Notes under the pieces: generated by a model
Told to the model about the DNA's origin: nothing
Seen by the model: the letters and a program-made list of their open reading frames with translations, nothing else
Database searches by the model: none
Shown here: positions 1-10,408 of the stretch, piece after piece
How positions within the stretch are numbered: position 1 is the first letter of the stretch
Layout of the letters: every line of letters begins with the position of its first letter
Position numbers and translations under genes: made by a program
Assembly: GCF_963675165.1 (NCBI RefSeq)
Contig: NC_087383.1
Location: 2,510,979 to 2,574,978, forward strand
Direction: 5' to 3'
Source: Halichondria panicea
Taxonomy: Eukaryota; Porifera; Demospongiae; Suberitida; Halichondriidae
Length of the DNA: 64,000 nt

Positions 1-311
1 AGTGGGACCATAGGCAGTGCATGTACATAGTGGGGCCATAGGCAGTGCATGTACACAGTGGGACCATAAGCAGTGCATGTACACAGTGGGGCCATAGGCA
101 GTGCATGTACATAGTGGGACCATAGGCAGTGCATGTACATAGTGGGACCATAGGCAGTGCACGTACACAGTGGGACCATAGGCAGTGCATGTACACAGTG
201 GGGCCATAAGCAGTGCATGTACACAGTGGGGCCATAGGCAGTGCATGTACATAGTGGGGCCATAGGCAGTGCATGTACATAGTGGGACCATAGGCAGTGC
301 ATGTACATAGT
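1..311. repeat. 28-bp satellite array S1 (about 11 units)
   Basis: Head-to-tail 28-bp units built from the blocks AGTGGGACCATA, GGCAGTGC and ATGTACAT. Variants include GGGGCC for GGGACC, AAGCAG for AGGCAG, and CACAG for CATAG. The array runs off the left edge of the window. It ends at the same junction sequence (TTTACAGGTCAAATTG) seen at the right end of array S5 near 59706, so the flanking DNA was duplicated together with the array. Confidence 0.97.
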
Positions 312-855
312 GGACCATAACCCTTTACAGGTCAAATTGTTGTAAATATTACAACAACAAAGGAGCATGCTATTAACTTGTCAATATTGATCAATGTTGA
401 TATTGGATTGTGTGGTAGATTGTGAGAGCTTTGAAGTACTAGTTTTGCTGAGCTGCTTGACACTTGAAACTGGATTGGCTCTGGAAGCACTATTGACTTT
501 GTACTCTTTTTTTTTTTTGCAGGTGATCTTAACTGCTTATTCTCCTGTTCAGCCATTGTCTGTTGGCTACTGCTTCCATCTACACCACCTTTAAAGATGC
601 TAAGTTTAATATTACTTTCTCCAGACACAACTCATCTCTTGTGTGTCCTACTGTGTCCCTTTACCGGTCAAATTGAAGGTTTAGACCAGCTACAGCTTTT
701 AAAGGCCACACATACTTCCATCGAGGCAAGCAGCAAGGCATAATCGACTGGTTAGTGTGTGTGTGTGTGACGTGAGTGTACACAACCATTGTCCCACGCC
801 CATCTTCTAAGCTAGTCTGGCCACGCCCTCCCCAAAGAAGTCTTCATTGGGGGGC
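312..855. repeat. Satellite-flanked duplicated segment with small minus-strand ORF
   Basis: This 540-bp segment lies between two satellite arrays and recurs at 59707-60179. Both copies keep an open minus-strand frame (here 332-628, 98 codons) whose product starts MSGESNIKLSIFKGG and contains a lysine run and a Gln/Ser-rich stretch. The poly-T followed by GCAG near 513-523 looks like a splice acceptor on +. The right part holds a short GT microsatellite near 753-768. I do not recognise the product. The shared frame could be the N-terminus of a transposon protein or chance conservation after a recent duplication, so I do not call a gene. Confidence 0.5.
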
Positions 856-955
856 GGCGATCAAATCAAGCTAAGTTGGTGGGTTGGGCTGACCACAAAT
901 TCAAATTCAAACTAAAGTGATGACCCTTTTCCCGATTAAACGATTGACCGATAAA

Positions 956-1832
956 TGCATGTACATAGTGGGACCATAGGCAGTGCATGTACGTAGTGGG
1001 AGCATAGGCAGTGCATGTACGTAGTGGGAGCATAGGCAGTGCATGTACGTAGTGGGACCATAGGCAGTGCATGTACATAGTGGGACCATAGGCAGTGCAT
1101 GTACATAGTGGGACCATAGGCAGTGCATGTACATAGTGGGACCATAAGCAGTGCATGTAAATAGTGGGACCATAGGCAGTGCATGTACATAGTGGGACCA
1201 TAGTGGGACCATAAGCAGTGCGTGTACATAGTGGGACCATAGGCAGTGCGTGTACATGTGGGACCATAGGCAGTGCGTGTACATAGTTCCATAGGCAGTG
1301 CATGTACATAGTGGGACCATAGGCAGTGCATGTACATAGTGGGACCATAAGCAGTGCATGTACATAGTGGGACCATAGGCAGTGCATGTACATAGTGGGA
1401 CCATAGGCAGTGCGTGTACATAGTGGGGCCATAAGCAGTGCATGTACATAGTGGGAACATAGGCAGTGCATGTACATAGTGGGACCATATAGGCAGTGCG
1501 TGTACACAGTGGGACCATAGGCAGTGCATGTACACAGTGGGACCATAAGCAGTGCATGTACATAGTGGGACCATATAGGCAGTGCGTGTACACAGTGGGA
1601 CCATAGGCAGTGCATGTACACAGTGGGACCATAGGCAGTGCATGTATATAGTGGGACCATAAGCAGTGCACGTACATAGTGGGACCATAAGCAGTGCACG
1701 TACATAGTGGGACCATAAGCAGTGCACGTACATAGTGGGACCATAAGCAGTGCACGTACATAGTGGGACCATAAGCAGTGCACGTACATAGTGGGACCAT
1801 AGGCAGTGCATGTACATAGTGGGGCCATAAGC
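956..1832. repeat. 28-bp satellite array S2 (about 31 units)
   Basis: Same 28-bp unit as S1. Variants are locally clustered: five successive GCACGTACATAG units at about 1668-1795, GCGTGTACA units near 1218-1280, and CCATATAGGC insertion variants near 1490 and 1570. The right junction (AAGCTCTGTACACACACTAG) is identical to that of S7 near 61335. On the minus strand all three frames are open for hundreds of codons because 28 is not a multiple of three and the unit has no stop; these are not genes. Confidence 0.97.
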
Positions 1833-2750
1833 TCTGTACACACACTAGAGGTCAATTTGAGTACCTTTTCTACTTTGCTTAAAAAAATGTTTTTTCAGGT
1901 CTGCGCCCCGAACCCCCCCAAATGTTCAACAGCGTACGGCCGTCGTCATTTCCCCCCTTAGCTAAAAATCCAGCTTGAAACCCTGACAATAGTGAGTATT
2001 TGTGACATACCGTATAAGTAGAGGTTGTATGGTGAAAATGTTCGTATATTTCGTACTGTAGAGCATCATACACTGTACGAAAAATAAAACTACAAAACTA
2101 TTCTACAGCAATAGGCTCAACGTGGCTGTATGAATATTTAAAATACGAAATATTTCCAGTCCTACAGTATTATAAACTCTTTAACCACAACTTTGGTAAA
2201 CATAATATTATTTCTTACCTAAACTTCTTGAAGGCATGAGTGAGTGTTCGGATTCATTACTGACAGGGCATCATTCTCAGTCTCAACTCACATCAACCTC
2301 CAGCATGGGGTGGGTCGATCACAGTGACATAACACACACAAACTGTGCAAAGATGATAAATCGGCATTACGGTAACTTAAACCAACAGATGATAAATGGA
2401 CTAAAATCATGAAAACTCATGAAAACTCACTAATAATAACGAGTGTTGCAAACTGCGATGTGCTAATGCATGCCTCTCACTTATAGTTTCGATTAGGGGG
2501 GGAGGGGCTAAATGAGGCTCTTTATACTGCTAATCACAGGGGCCCCTCTTTCCGTATTCCCCCAAAACCTATAATCGCAGTCACGTGACCCCTAACCTCT
2601 AGCGTGAGAGATATGAATGGGCACGTACATGTAACATCTGCTTAACCGATACCTCGCGGATATGAGACAATAAATCTACTGCAACCTGTAAGACTAGTCT
2701 GATATACATGTACCACAGAAACAGTGTGCTTGTGTACATGCTAATTTAAA
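1833..2750. repeat. Segment to the right of the satellite, repeated in other units
   Basis: No gene is supported here. The segment begins with a TTTTTTCAG tract and a G/C-homopolymer stretch with CCCCCCGAACC-like sequence. It continues into AT-rich DNA and a degenerate copy of the FEAESAAL exon (near 2255-2300). The same sequence follows the satellite at 12318-13300 and 61335-62380, and part of it recurs without satellite at 41190-41620. It is therefore part of the tandem unit, not unique DNA. Confidence 0.7.
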
Positions 2751-2761
2751 ACTACTCACAT

Positions 2762-4309
2762 CTGCCTTGCTGTTGGCCAGTTCCAATTCTCACTCCAGCT
2801 TAGCCATGACACCCAGGTCCATGATTTGAGACCTCTCGAGCAGCTTCTCCTCCAGCTCCCTCAGCAGGTCATCCTCTAGACATTGAATGGTCTCACTCTT
2901 CTCCTCAACCTGACAGGGGAACATCAATAAGTTGCTGCCAGGTGGAGAATACTCGACATACAACAGTGACGTGCATGTACACTCAACTACTGAATCTGGC
3001 AATGAAATTTAACGGTATTCTCCCACTTTGAAATAAAGGTCAGCTTAAAGTTGGACTGTAGTAGCAAATAGTAGATCGATTTTGATTAAAGGCCAGTGAA
3101 TATTCTAACCACTGCACATGTGTATCTCTCACCTCTGTGGGTGGTGTAGGAACGAGGGAGGCCCTCTGATACTGTCTAGAGGACTGGACTTCTTCTCACT
3201 GCCAATCTAGGAGGTATGAAAACAAAATATGCATTTGGTAAAGATCTGCTCCCAAACAACATTGCAATTGATCCACATTTACAGGTAAAGGGTCATTAAA
3301 GTAAAATATGACATTTGAGCACAAACATTCCTCCTGTCACCTCCTGCTCATTCAGGAACTTCATGAACCTGGTAGGAGTGAAGTGCATCTTGAAGGACTC
3401 GTCACATGATCTTGGAGCAAAAGATACAGACTTGGTTGAGGATTTGAGTGGGGCTAAAGTGAGAGAGGAGGTTGTGGGGGGAGGGGCCTCAGATCAGGAC
3501 TGGTGGGACGTAGTGTCACGTGAAAGAAGACTCGGACACATGGTCCTCCGTCTGGACAGCTGCTGTGAGGAGAATGAGAATTGTAAGGCACTGGAATTGA
3601 ACTGTGCACAAGCACGAAATACATGTACTATTTTATTCGCACCATGCACATAACTAACTAAAAATGCTCACCAATAAAACACCACACACCACTTGGTGTA
3701 CAACATTTTAACGAATCTAAAAGTATACAAATGAACATCTGCTCCTCTGCTCCTCTAGATAACCTGCCCAACCCTCCACATACACACTGGCTGGATCATG
3801 CATAAAGAAAATGGCATCTATTTTCACAGCGTTTGACCATCAAACGTATCAGAGAATAATCTCACGCCCATTATTGCTGATTTGCTTGAAATGCCCACCA
3901 CCATCTAAGCAATGTACCAGCAAGGGGCTTTTGTTGTGAGCATCAATGGTAGGCCATGGCATTCAGTTGCTATTGATGAGTCACATGAAATGCAGGTACT
4001 CTCTGATAAGAAGATCTTAATTGGACTGTTTGTGTCTGAAATGGGAGGCTCACTACAACTTCATATCAGCTAAAGCCTACAAGGTGTTAGGGCCTTCTGA
4101 AAATATGATTTCCTCTACCAACTCGATCAAAACTATATAAGAAACAATTTTACTTTCCCTAGTGAAATCTCAGCTCTCTCAACTCTGGCGACCAATTACT
4201 GCTCAAATACATTTATTCTTAAAGTGATTGAGCTCACCTTTGGTAGCGCTGACTTATCACAGCTGTTGGTCCAATTCTCCAGAACTCTGAGCTTCCCCTC
4301 GAGGTGCAA
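2762..4309 (-). pseudogene. Block Q, copy 0: exons of an unidentified coiled-coil protein
   Basis: Four minus-strand exons with plausible GT..AG borders are visible. Exon 4238-4309 (24 codons, starts LHLEGKLRVLENW) is bounded by CTTGCAG and GTGAGC. Exon about 3345-3563 is Ser/Thr-rich and ends in TPTRFMKFLNEQE before GTGACA. Exon about 3130-3200 reads SEKKSSPLDSIRG. Exon about 2765-2917 is strongly helical and acidic (ETIQCLEDDLLRELEEKLLE then a MAKLEWELELANSKAD-like end). Charge pattern and heptad spacing suggest a coiled coil. I cannot name the family, and the block lies downstream of EFR3 on the same strand in each unit. A TE-derived fragment on + sits in the intron at 3725-4077. Related copies are at 24575-26110, 28285-28690, 40755-41735 and 62385-62705. 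Confidence 0.45.
3725..4077 (+). pseudogene. Mobile-element-derived protein fragment (HSVAIDESHEM motif)
   Basis: Plus-strand reading gives MYQQGAFVVSINGRPWHSVA followed by IDESHEM, interrupted by in-frame stops upstream (for example TAA near 3906). The AFVV...VAIDESHEM pattern resembles the conserved segment (FVV...S.ALDEAHE) that I recall from element-associated proteins repeated in sponge and cnidarian genomes; that assignment is from memory of the family and not certain. It is an intronic passenger of block Q. A second copy at 25515-25866 keeps a slightly longer open frame (isoleucine-leucine instead of the stop). Not functional. Confidence 0.45.
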
Positions 4310-4387
4310 CTGCAAGTGACAGAAGATTTAAGTTGAGGTTGAGAAAAGAGTTTCATGCAATAAAGTTAGAAGACACTGAATAAGCAG

Positions 4388-4773
4388 ATTACCAGATAAA
4401 GTACAGCATAATTATGTTCTGGACAGGAAATTGTCCGGGTATAATTGGAACAGATTTTTATAGCGCATGCGAAGTGTCCGGGAATAATTAGCATGCAGCT
4501 GCATACGAGTGAGCTAAGTTTAATAGAACAGGGTACGACTGAATAGTTGCACTATTATAGCTATCTAAAACTAGATACTCAAAGCTATCTAACTGCAGCA
4601 CTCTAAGTATTACTGGCTGGTTATGACTGTAACTCAACTTTTCAAGGTATTGTCCGGACAAATGTAATATAAAAGCACAAGAGTGTCCGTTGTATTAGAA
4701 CAACGAAAATTGGCAGGCAAGAGTGTCAGGGATAATTAGAAGTTTCTGAGGCGATAAATTAGAAGATATACGG
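4388..4773. repeat. Degenerate TTCTAAT/CGGACA TIR element
   Basis: The right end GATATACGGTA and the internal blocks TTGTCCGGGTATAATTGGAA, GTGTCCGGGAATAATTAG and TTGTCCGGACAAATG match, in reverse orientation, the intact elements at 47236-47620 and 62709-63096. The left TIR is degraded. This copy sits in the intergenic part of unit 0; a related truncated copy is at 26200-26360. Confidence 0.65.
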
Positions 4774-4915
4774 TACCTCAGAAACAGACATGCAAATTCG
4801 TTGTCTAAGGACATAATTATTGCAGTGCTTATAACTATGGCTAATACAAGGGTGCTCAGTTAAAGTCGACCATACATACTTGATCCATATTATACATGTA
4901 CCCTGGGAGCAGTAC

Positions 4916-5137
4916 AATAAGTCAAGAGCTCATAGTAAAAAAGAGAGAGTATCGAACGCATCGCTATCTTGCATCAGATATATTCGGAAAGTAACGTGAC
5001 ACCCTGTCTGAAACACGTCATCAATTAAATTGATCAGTTACAAAGCAGGAAGTTACGCTACTTTCCAAATACATCTTATGCTACGTTGGATACTCTCTCT
5101 CTCTTATTATGGGACTCTTGTTATTAGCGGCCTCTCA
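4916..5137. repeat. Imperfect hairpin / MITE-like inverted repeat
   Basis: The left arm around 4935-4960 (AAAAGAGAGAGTATCGAACG) pairs with the right arm around 5080-5110 (TACGTTGGATACTCTCTCTC). An inner pair, ATTCGGAAAGTAACGTGAC against GTTACGCTACTTTCCAAAT, lies further in. The arms span most of the 220 bp. It occurs only in this unit, so it is a unit-specific insertion. Confidence 0.6.
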
Positions 5138-5797
5138 AAAAATTGGCTAAGAATAATTACATGTACACAGCTGTAGGCACACACTTGCCCAACCCACTCA
5201 CCAGAGAGGACACCTTCGAGGTTAGGTAAATTCTGACCTTTTAACGTCGTCGCATCCTAAATGGAGGTAAATGTAGGCACACCCTAGGCCCTAGTACACT
5301 AGAAATACGTTTTTAAGCGGCTAGAAATCGAGGCAAGTATAGACTGAGTGGAGTTACATGTACCTCCAATTAGATGAGACCCTCTAAATAATGGACACCA
5401 GGTCTTCAACATGATTTTCAACTTCCAAAAGAAGCGACCTCTGGCTTCGTAATTATTAAAATGTACTGCTTTAATTAAAGGTCTTACGGTAATCACATTT
5501 CTTACTTGAATACGTCGGGTTAATTACTGACAGGGCAGCATTCTCAGCCTCAAACTAACTGTGCAAAGGAAAAGAACAGAAAACATGATCCACGACCTTA
5601 CAAGGTAACGTAAACCGAGAGATGCATGAACCAGACAATCATCTATGGCTAATAAATTGACTCACCATCTTTCCAGCCGGAGAATGCTGTAATACTTTAG
5701 CAATGGAGCCAGGTTTTGCCTCTAGCTCTAGCTCTGTACTGCATGTACTAGTTTATACTAGCTAGCTGTGCGGTATGTGAAAATCAATGTCTTTGGT
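5138..5797. other. Intergenic DNA upstream of NLR remnant
   Basis: No coding region is supported. A decayed copy of the FEAESAAL exon sequence (GACAGGGCAGCATTCTCAGC, about 5529-5570) is recognisable, which ties this stretch to the R block of the other units. The remainder is AT-rich sequence with no feature I can name. Confidence 0.45.
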
Positions 5798-5893
5798 GGG
5801 TGTGGTGGTAAATGCAAAAAGTGGGTGTATCTCAGTCTTAGATATCTGAGATACACCCACTTTTTTTGCAAGTCATGCAAAAACAACACACCC
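5798..5893. repeat. NLR-upstream stem-loop (MITE-like)
   Basis: A near-perfect stem is formed by AGTGGGTGTATCTCAG and CTGAGATACACCCACT around a 9-10 base loop (about 5819-5866). It is embedded in looser outer arms starting GGGTGTGG and ending CACACCC. The same structure stands at 33936-34033 and 48797-48894, each about 50 bp before the first NLR exon. It is missing upstream of NLR2, where the flanking DNA is joined directly. Confidence 0.8.
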
Positions 5894-5942
5894 AATATAT
5901 TTCAGAGAGAGCTAGCTGCAAGGCACAGATTTATTTGCTGAA

Positions 5943-6581
5943 ATGGCCACTAAAGAGCAGAACCAAGGTATAAAGACTGTCATGTTTCCTATAAAGGATA
6001 AACCCAATGATTGCTAAAGCATAAAACCCTCATTGGTGATTGCTAACCTTGTGTGCTTGCTATCTATTTTCAGAGCTCACAATTGACGATCTGAAGACAG
6101 AAATGAAACTGACTGATGAGCAGCTCAATACAGCAATACAGGAACCAGATCTACCCGAGTTAGCAGCATGTTTCGATAACACTGATGATTATCTTGAAAA
6201 GCTGGAGCTGTCAATGGAGCTGCCCTCTATCAACTTCTGAATACAAACAATTCCCTCGAATGTCTTAATTTGTCTGGTAACACATTGACTAACTGTCGTC
6301 ACATTGCTGCTGGACTTGCAGCCAATAAGACTCTGAGAAGATTGGACTTGAGTAACTGTAAACTGACTGATCAGAGTATCGAGGAGCTATCAACTGGACT
6401 GATCAACAAGATTGAAACACTGCACATTTATGATGGAACAGAAGATGGAATGAAGACGCTTGCCAGACATCTAACTGACACTATTGGTGATACCCGACCA
6501 CCTAATTAATATTCTGTATCGAGACAGTATTCAGGGATGCTAACAAAGAGAGGAAGAGAAATGGACTGCCTGAGATTTAAT
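5943..6581 (+). pseudogene. NLR1: internally deleted NLR remnant
   Basis: Exon 1 (5943-5967, MATKEQNQ) and the start of exon 2 (from 6074, ELTIDDLKTEMKLTDEQL) match the intact NLRs. At 6212/6213 the death-fold exon jumps directly into LRR sequence equivalent to NLR2 position 21430. Against NLR2 this is a clean deletion of about 2.28 kb with one shared base at the junction. The fusion reads into a TGA at 6238. LRR codons (LTNCRHIAAGLAANKTLRRL) continue in another frame to about 6509, and a further small deletion lies near 6480. The whole NACHT ATPase is absent, so the copy cannot make a receptor. 3' sequences match the other copies, including AATAAATG near 6659. Confidence 0.9.
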
Positions 6582-6834
6582 GTGGTTGCATTCTTACCAT
6601 GATTTTAATTACTTTTGACAATGGATTTTATTTTCTGCCATAATTATATCACATTATAATAAATGACAATTTGAGAAAAGTAGCAAAGTACTATAATAAT
6701 ATATAGTATATTATGTTGGAACATTAGGTCGTTAATAACGTGTCAATAGTACATGCAGATGATATAAATAATTCATGCACTGCTGTGAATAGTCAATGAA
6801 TACATGCACTTTGCTAATGGAAAATCCAATTTAA

Positions 6835-8010
6835 CGCTCTGTCGATTTTTGTTCATGAGGAAGATGAGCAGACTAACGTTCACTTTGGCCCTCCCAAACA
6901 TCTTCATGATTGCCAGGCCCTCGTATTGCAGCTGAAGGAGGTCCTGTGTGGGGAGAAGAGAGGGAAGTGAAACACTTCAACTGGTGTATAAGACAAAGAA
7001 TGCATGTATTTGTAAGACAAATGAATACATGTACTTACATACACCGTACAAGCATACCAACACTATACCTGACACAAGGCAGTAAACTTCTTGAACACTT
7101 TACGTACCTACCATCTACCTGTACACACCCTCACCTGGAGGACCAGCTCCACCTTCTCTATCTGCCTGATGTGATCTCCAACACAACATTTCCGAATCTG
7201 AACCTGGGCGAGTAAGAAATAATGTTCACATAATTATAGCATAACGTTGCACATAAGATCAAGGCCGTAGCAAGTGGTCAGGCTGGTCAGGTTTTGGCCT
7301 AACCACTTTTTGCAGCTGGGTAGGTAATAGCGTAAATATTGTAAGTGATAATGCGCATGCTGTTTTGGTGAGGAAAAGTGATGACCTTTTTCCCAGAATA
7401 GTACATCAATGACAAGAGACATACGAAGCTCTTAGCATCAATACCGTGACACACCAATGTACGCACGAATTGAAAGCACAAATTCTATTTAGTACATTGA
7501 CAGCCCATATTAAAGATCTAAGCACACAACACAAGTACGTTAGTATGACTATCTGCTATGCACTCTCCAGTACGTAGGTGGAGACTCACAGAGTGGGTGG
7601 GGCATATCTCCATGGACACTGATGCAGATGATTGGTTTGGTCACGTCAGAGTACGCATCGATACCCAGCTATCTGTCCGGGGGGTCCACAGTCGATGCTT
7701 GCAGGAAGAACCCTCTGTGGGGGGTACAGTGAGAGTCATAATTATTATTATGATTCAGTTCCAGGAATAAATGTCATAGAAAGTCACTAATTGACTCACC
7801 TTTTTTCCAGCCAAGGTAAATGGAACACAGCTATAGGTTACGTCTCTGTGGGGCATGTGAAATTGTGTATCAGGTTTTAAGCAACTAATAAGGATTATCA
7901 CTTATTGAGCGCACAATCCATTCTACCCCCCGCCCACACACACCTGGTCAGTAGACAGCTGATTGCCTATCCACAACATCGAAGGATTTTATCGCAGCTA
8001 TGTACTTCAT
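6835..8010 (-). pseudogene. Block P, copy 1: C-terminal exons of an unidentified gene
   Basis: Minus-strand exon candidates, 5' to 3' of the transcript: about 7950-8000 (MKYIAAIKSFDVVDRQSAVY, followed by a TGA before the donor), about 7810-7860 (RDVTYSCVPFTLAGKK), about 7565-7700 (LQASTVDPPDR, then TAG, then LGIDAYSDVTKPIICISVHG), about 7130-7210 (IRKCCVGDHIRQIEKVELVL) and about 6800-6945 (DLLQLQYEGLAIMKMFGRAK). Introns have ordinary GT..AG borders. The in-frame TAG in the DPPDR exon (near 7670) is shared with copies 2 and 4, while copies 3 and 5 have AGG there but a 2-base shift a few codons later. No family recognised. Confidence 0.45.
7260..7420. repeat. Left half of hAT-like MITE
   Basis: It begins CAAGGCCGTAGCAAG and continues GGTCAGGCTGGTCAGG, like the full elements at 38091-38330 and 56732-56970. 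The right terminus (GCTTGCTACGCCCCTG) is missing here and the sequence continues into unrelated DNA. Confidence 0.6.
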
Positions 8011-9705
8011 TGTACAGCTGCAAGGGGAGTGACGTGTGATACAGTGTGATTCAATGAAAGTCAGTACAACACAGTTAGTGTATGTTTACCAAAGAGGTAC
8101 ATGAGATTGTTCTGACAAATCATTATTGTACTCTCTAATACACTAACAGGGTTTCCTCTAGGATAACAAGTTGGGGGGGGGGGGGGAGATTTGGGAGTGC
8201 GTAGGCGCGTCACAAAATGTTTGGCTATATGCCCACTTTTGTTTAAATGATTACATCATGCTTAACTTAATGCTAATGTGATGACATGTAGTACTAATGT
8301 GATGATGTCATTAGTTATTAGATTCGCTAAATAATAACTTAGGTACTTTACTGGATACCCAATTGAAACAAAATTAAAATTCCTCACAATTCACCACAAC
8401 CACAGACAAGTACAATCTATGAATTAGATTATTTTACACTACAACTGTCAAAGATAAAAATCACAAATGTACCTAAGTCATTTTGAAACATACCTTGTAA
8501 CTCCCCCCCCCCCCCTGTACGAGTTATGTGTTTGTGTTAAGCACACTTAACAGTGTACTCTAAAAGCTACATTTTGATAGTACAAACTTGGGTATGATGT
8601 AAACACTACTGACGTTTTGGCAGGATTAGTGGAACATATATTTATGATCCATTCCCCCCTTAAGCCGTGGCTATTTTAAAATACCTCGCTATTCTGGCCA
8701 AGCTTCACTGTGCCAGATTAACAAGAGTCTAGTGTACATGTATTAACGAGTGCTGCAAGCTGCGGTGTGCTAATGCCTCTCGTCATGTTTCGCTTTCTCT
8801 CAAACTATGAGAGTGTTAGAGAGGTGAAGAGGTAATTACATAATGTATTACTGTTGACAGAATTGAATTACAAATAGAATAGGAGAGGAGCTGAATGTAA
8901 ACAGAAGCCTATCTGATGGCTTGATGAATAATCAATCTTCAAAGATAGAAGTAACTGTTATTTATATGGCCTGTAGCCAAACAGTGGGAGCAAACCTTTG
9001 TCAAAGGCACAATCTGTACAGAATAGTAATAGAGAATTTGGATCATGAGGCTTATTTAAACACAACAGCAATATTTGAGAAAAGACTGTTGTTACATGCA
9101 TCTATTGTTACCAGACTTGTGTACTCTATTGTTATCTATTCTATAATCATTGTTGTGCTTGTGGCTTCTTACCACTAGAATCCCAAGAAAAAGTAGATCA
9201 GGATCTGGATTATCTCACACGTGGGGATGAGCATGCATGCGCATTAAATCTACACAAGAATAATGGGTGTCTGCAAAGAGAACAAATGGCTACTATAGTT
9301 TATAGCATAGATAGAGCAAAGAGGGATTGGCAACAAAATCGACCTCGAATAACCATCCGTGTTACTCGAGGCTGTCTACTTCAACATAGGAAGACAGCCT
9401 CGAGTAAAGCACAGGCTGGGAATGGTTGAGGAGACAACTGATTGTCTTACTGTCAGTATAACAATCCTGCTGCTGATTTTAGACTTCATTTCCATGCTTG
9501 AGGCTATATGTGATCCAGACACTACTTAGTTAGACAATCTTAGCTACATTATATTATAGGTGCTATTGGTACATAGCCATAAAAAAACGGTGAAAAAGCG
9601 CTATGTACCGCTAGCTCTTTCTCAAAAAAGTGTTTCGCGGCGTTACGGTGGGGGACAACACGCATCGTTTCAGGATAAGCCACACCCCCTGCACAAAAGT
9701 CCACA
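8011..9705. other. Intergenic repeat-rich DNA
   Basis: No gene is supported. The stretch 8140-9240 is duplicated at 23040-24110. It contains a CAGGGTTTC-ended element with a G homopolymer (8147-8230) and a C homopolymer near 8504. Short open frames near 8921-9178 differ by indels from the sister copy, so they are not conserved as protein. Near 9560-9600 there is a short inverted pair (GGTACATAGC / GCTATGTACC) just before the satellite. Confidence 0.5.
9361..9406. repeat. Perfect-arm hairpin
   Basis: Arms TTACTCGAGGCTGTCT and AGACAGCCTCGAGTAA flank a loop of about 14 bases. The sister unit diverges from this sequence before this point (after about 24150), so it is unit-specific and may be the end of a small inserted element. 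Confidence 0.75.
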
Positions 9706-10408
9706 CATAAGCAGTGCATGTACATAGTGGGACCATAGGCAGTGCATGTACATAGTGGGGCCATAGGCAGTGCATGTACATAGTGGGACCATAGGCAGTG
9801 CATGTACATAGTGGGACCATAGGCAGTGCATGTACATAGTGGGACCATAAGCAGTGCATGTACATAGTGGGACCATAAGCAGTGCATGTACATAGTGGGA
9901 CCATAAGCAGTGCATGTACATAGTGGGACCAAAGGCAGTGCATGTACATAGTGCAGTGCATGTACATAGCGGGACCATAGGCAGTGCATGTACATAGTGG
10001 GACCATAGGCAGTGCATGTACATAGTGGGACCATAAGCAGTGCATGTACATAGTGGGACCATAAGCAGTGCATGTACATAGTGGGACCATAAGCAGTGCA
10101 TGTACATAGTGGGACCATAGGCAGTGCATGTACATAGTGCAGTGCATGTACATAGTAGGACCACATGTACATAGTGGGACCATAGGCAGTGCATGTACAT
10201 AGTGGGACCATAGGCAGTGCATGTACATAGTGGGACCATAAGCAGTGCATGTACATAGTGGGACCATAGGCAGTGCATGTACATAGTGGGACCATAGGCA
10301 GTGCATGTACATAGTGGGACCATAGGCAGTGCATGTACATAGTGGGACCATAGGCAGTGCATGTACATAGTGGGACCATAGGCAGTGCATGTACATAGTG
10401 GGACCATA
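9706..10408. repeat. 28-bp satellite array S3 (about 25 units)
   Basis: Same 28-bp unit, here very homogeneous (nearly all GCATGTACATAGTGGGACC). Truncated units give short ...GTGCAGTGC... joints near 9950 and 10137. The array is interrupted at 10409 by the inserted TIR element 10409-11761 and resumes as S4. Confidence 0.97.

Noticed and set aside
866-1855. Long Cys/His/Tyr-rich minus-strand ORFs in the satellite (also 9549-10499, 11362-12396, 59057-59751, 60823-61360)
   Set aside because: They are by-products of a stop-free 28-bp tandem repeat: three overlapping frames are open at once and encode the same cyclic peptide, with no splice or start context and no conservation beyond the repeat.
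8921-9178. 85-codon ORF with a hydrophobic C-terminus, possible membrane protein
   Set aside because: The sister copy at 23855-24045 has indels that shift the frame, and the hydrophobic run is AT-rich low-complexity DNA.
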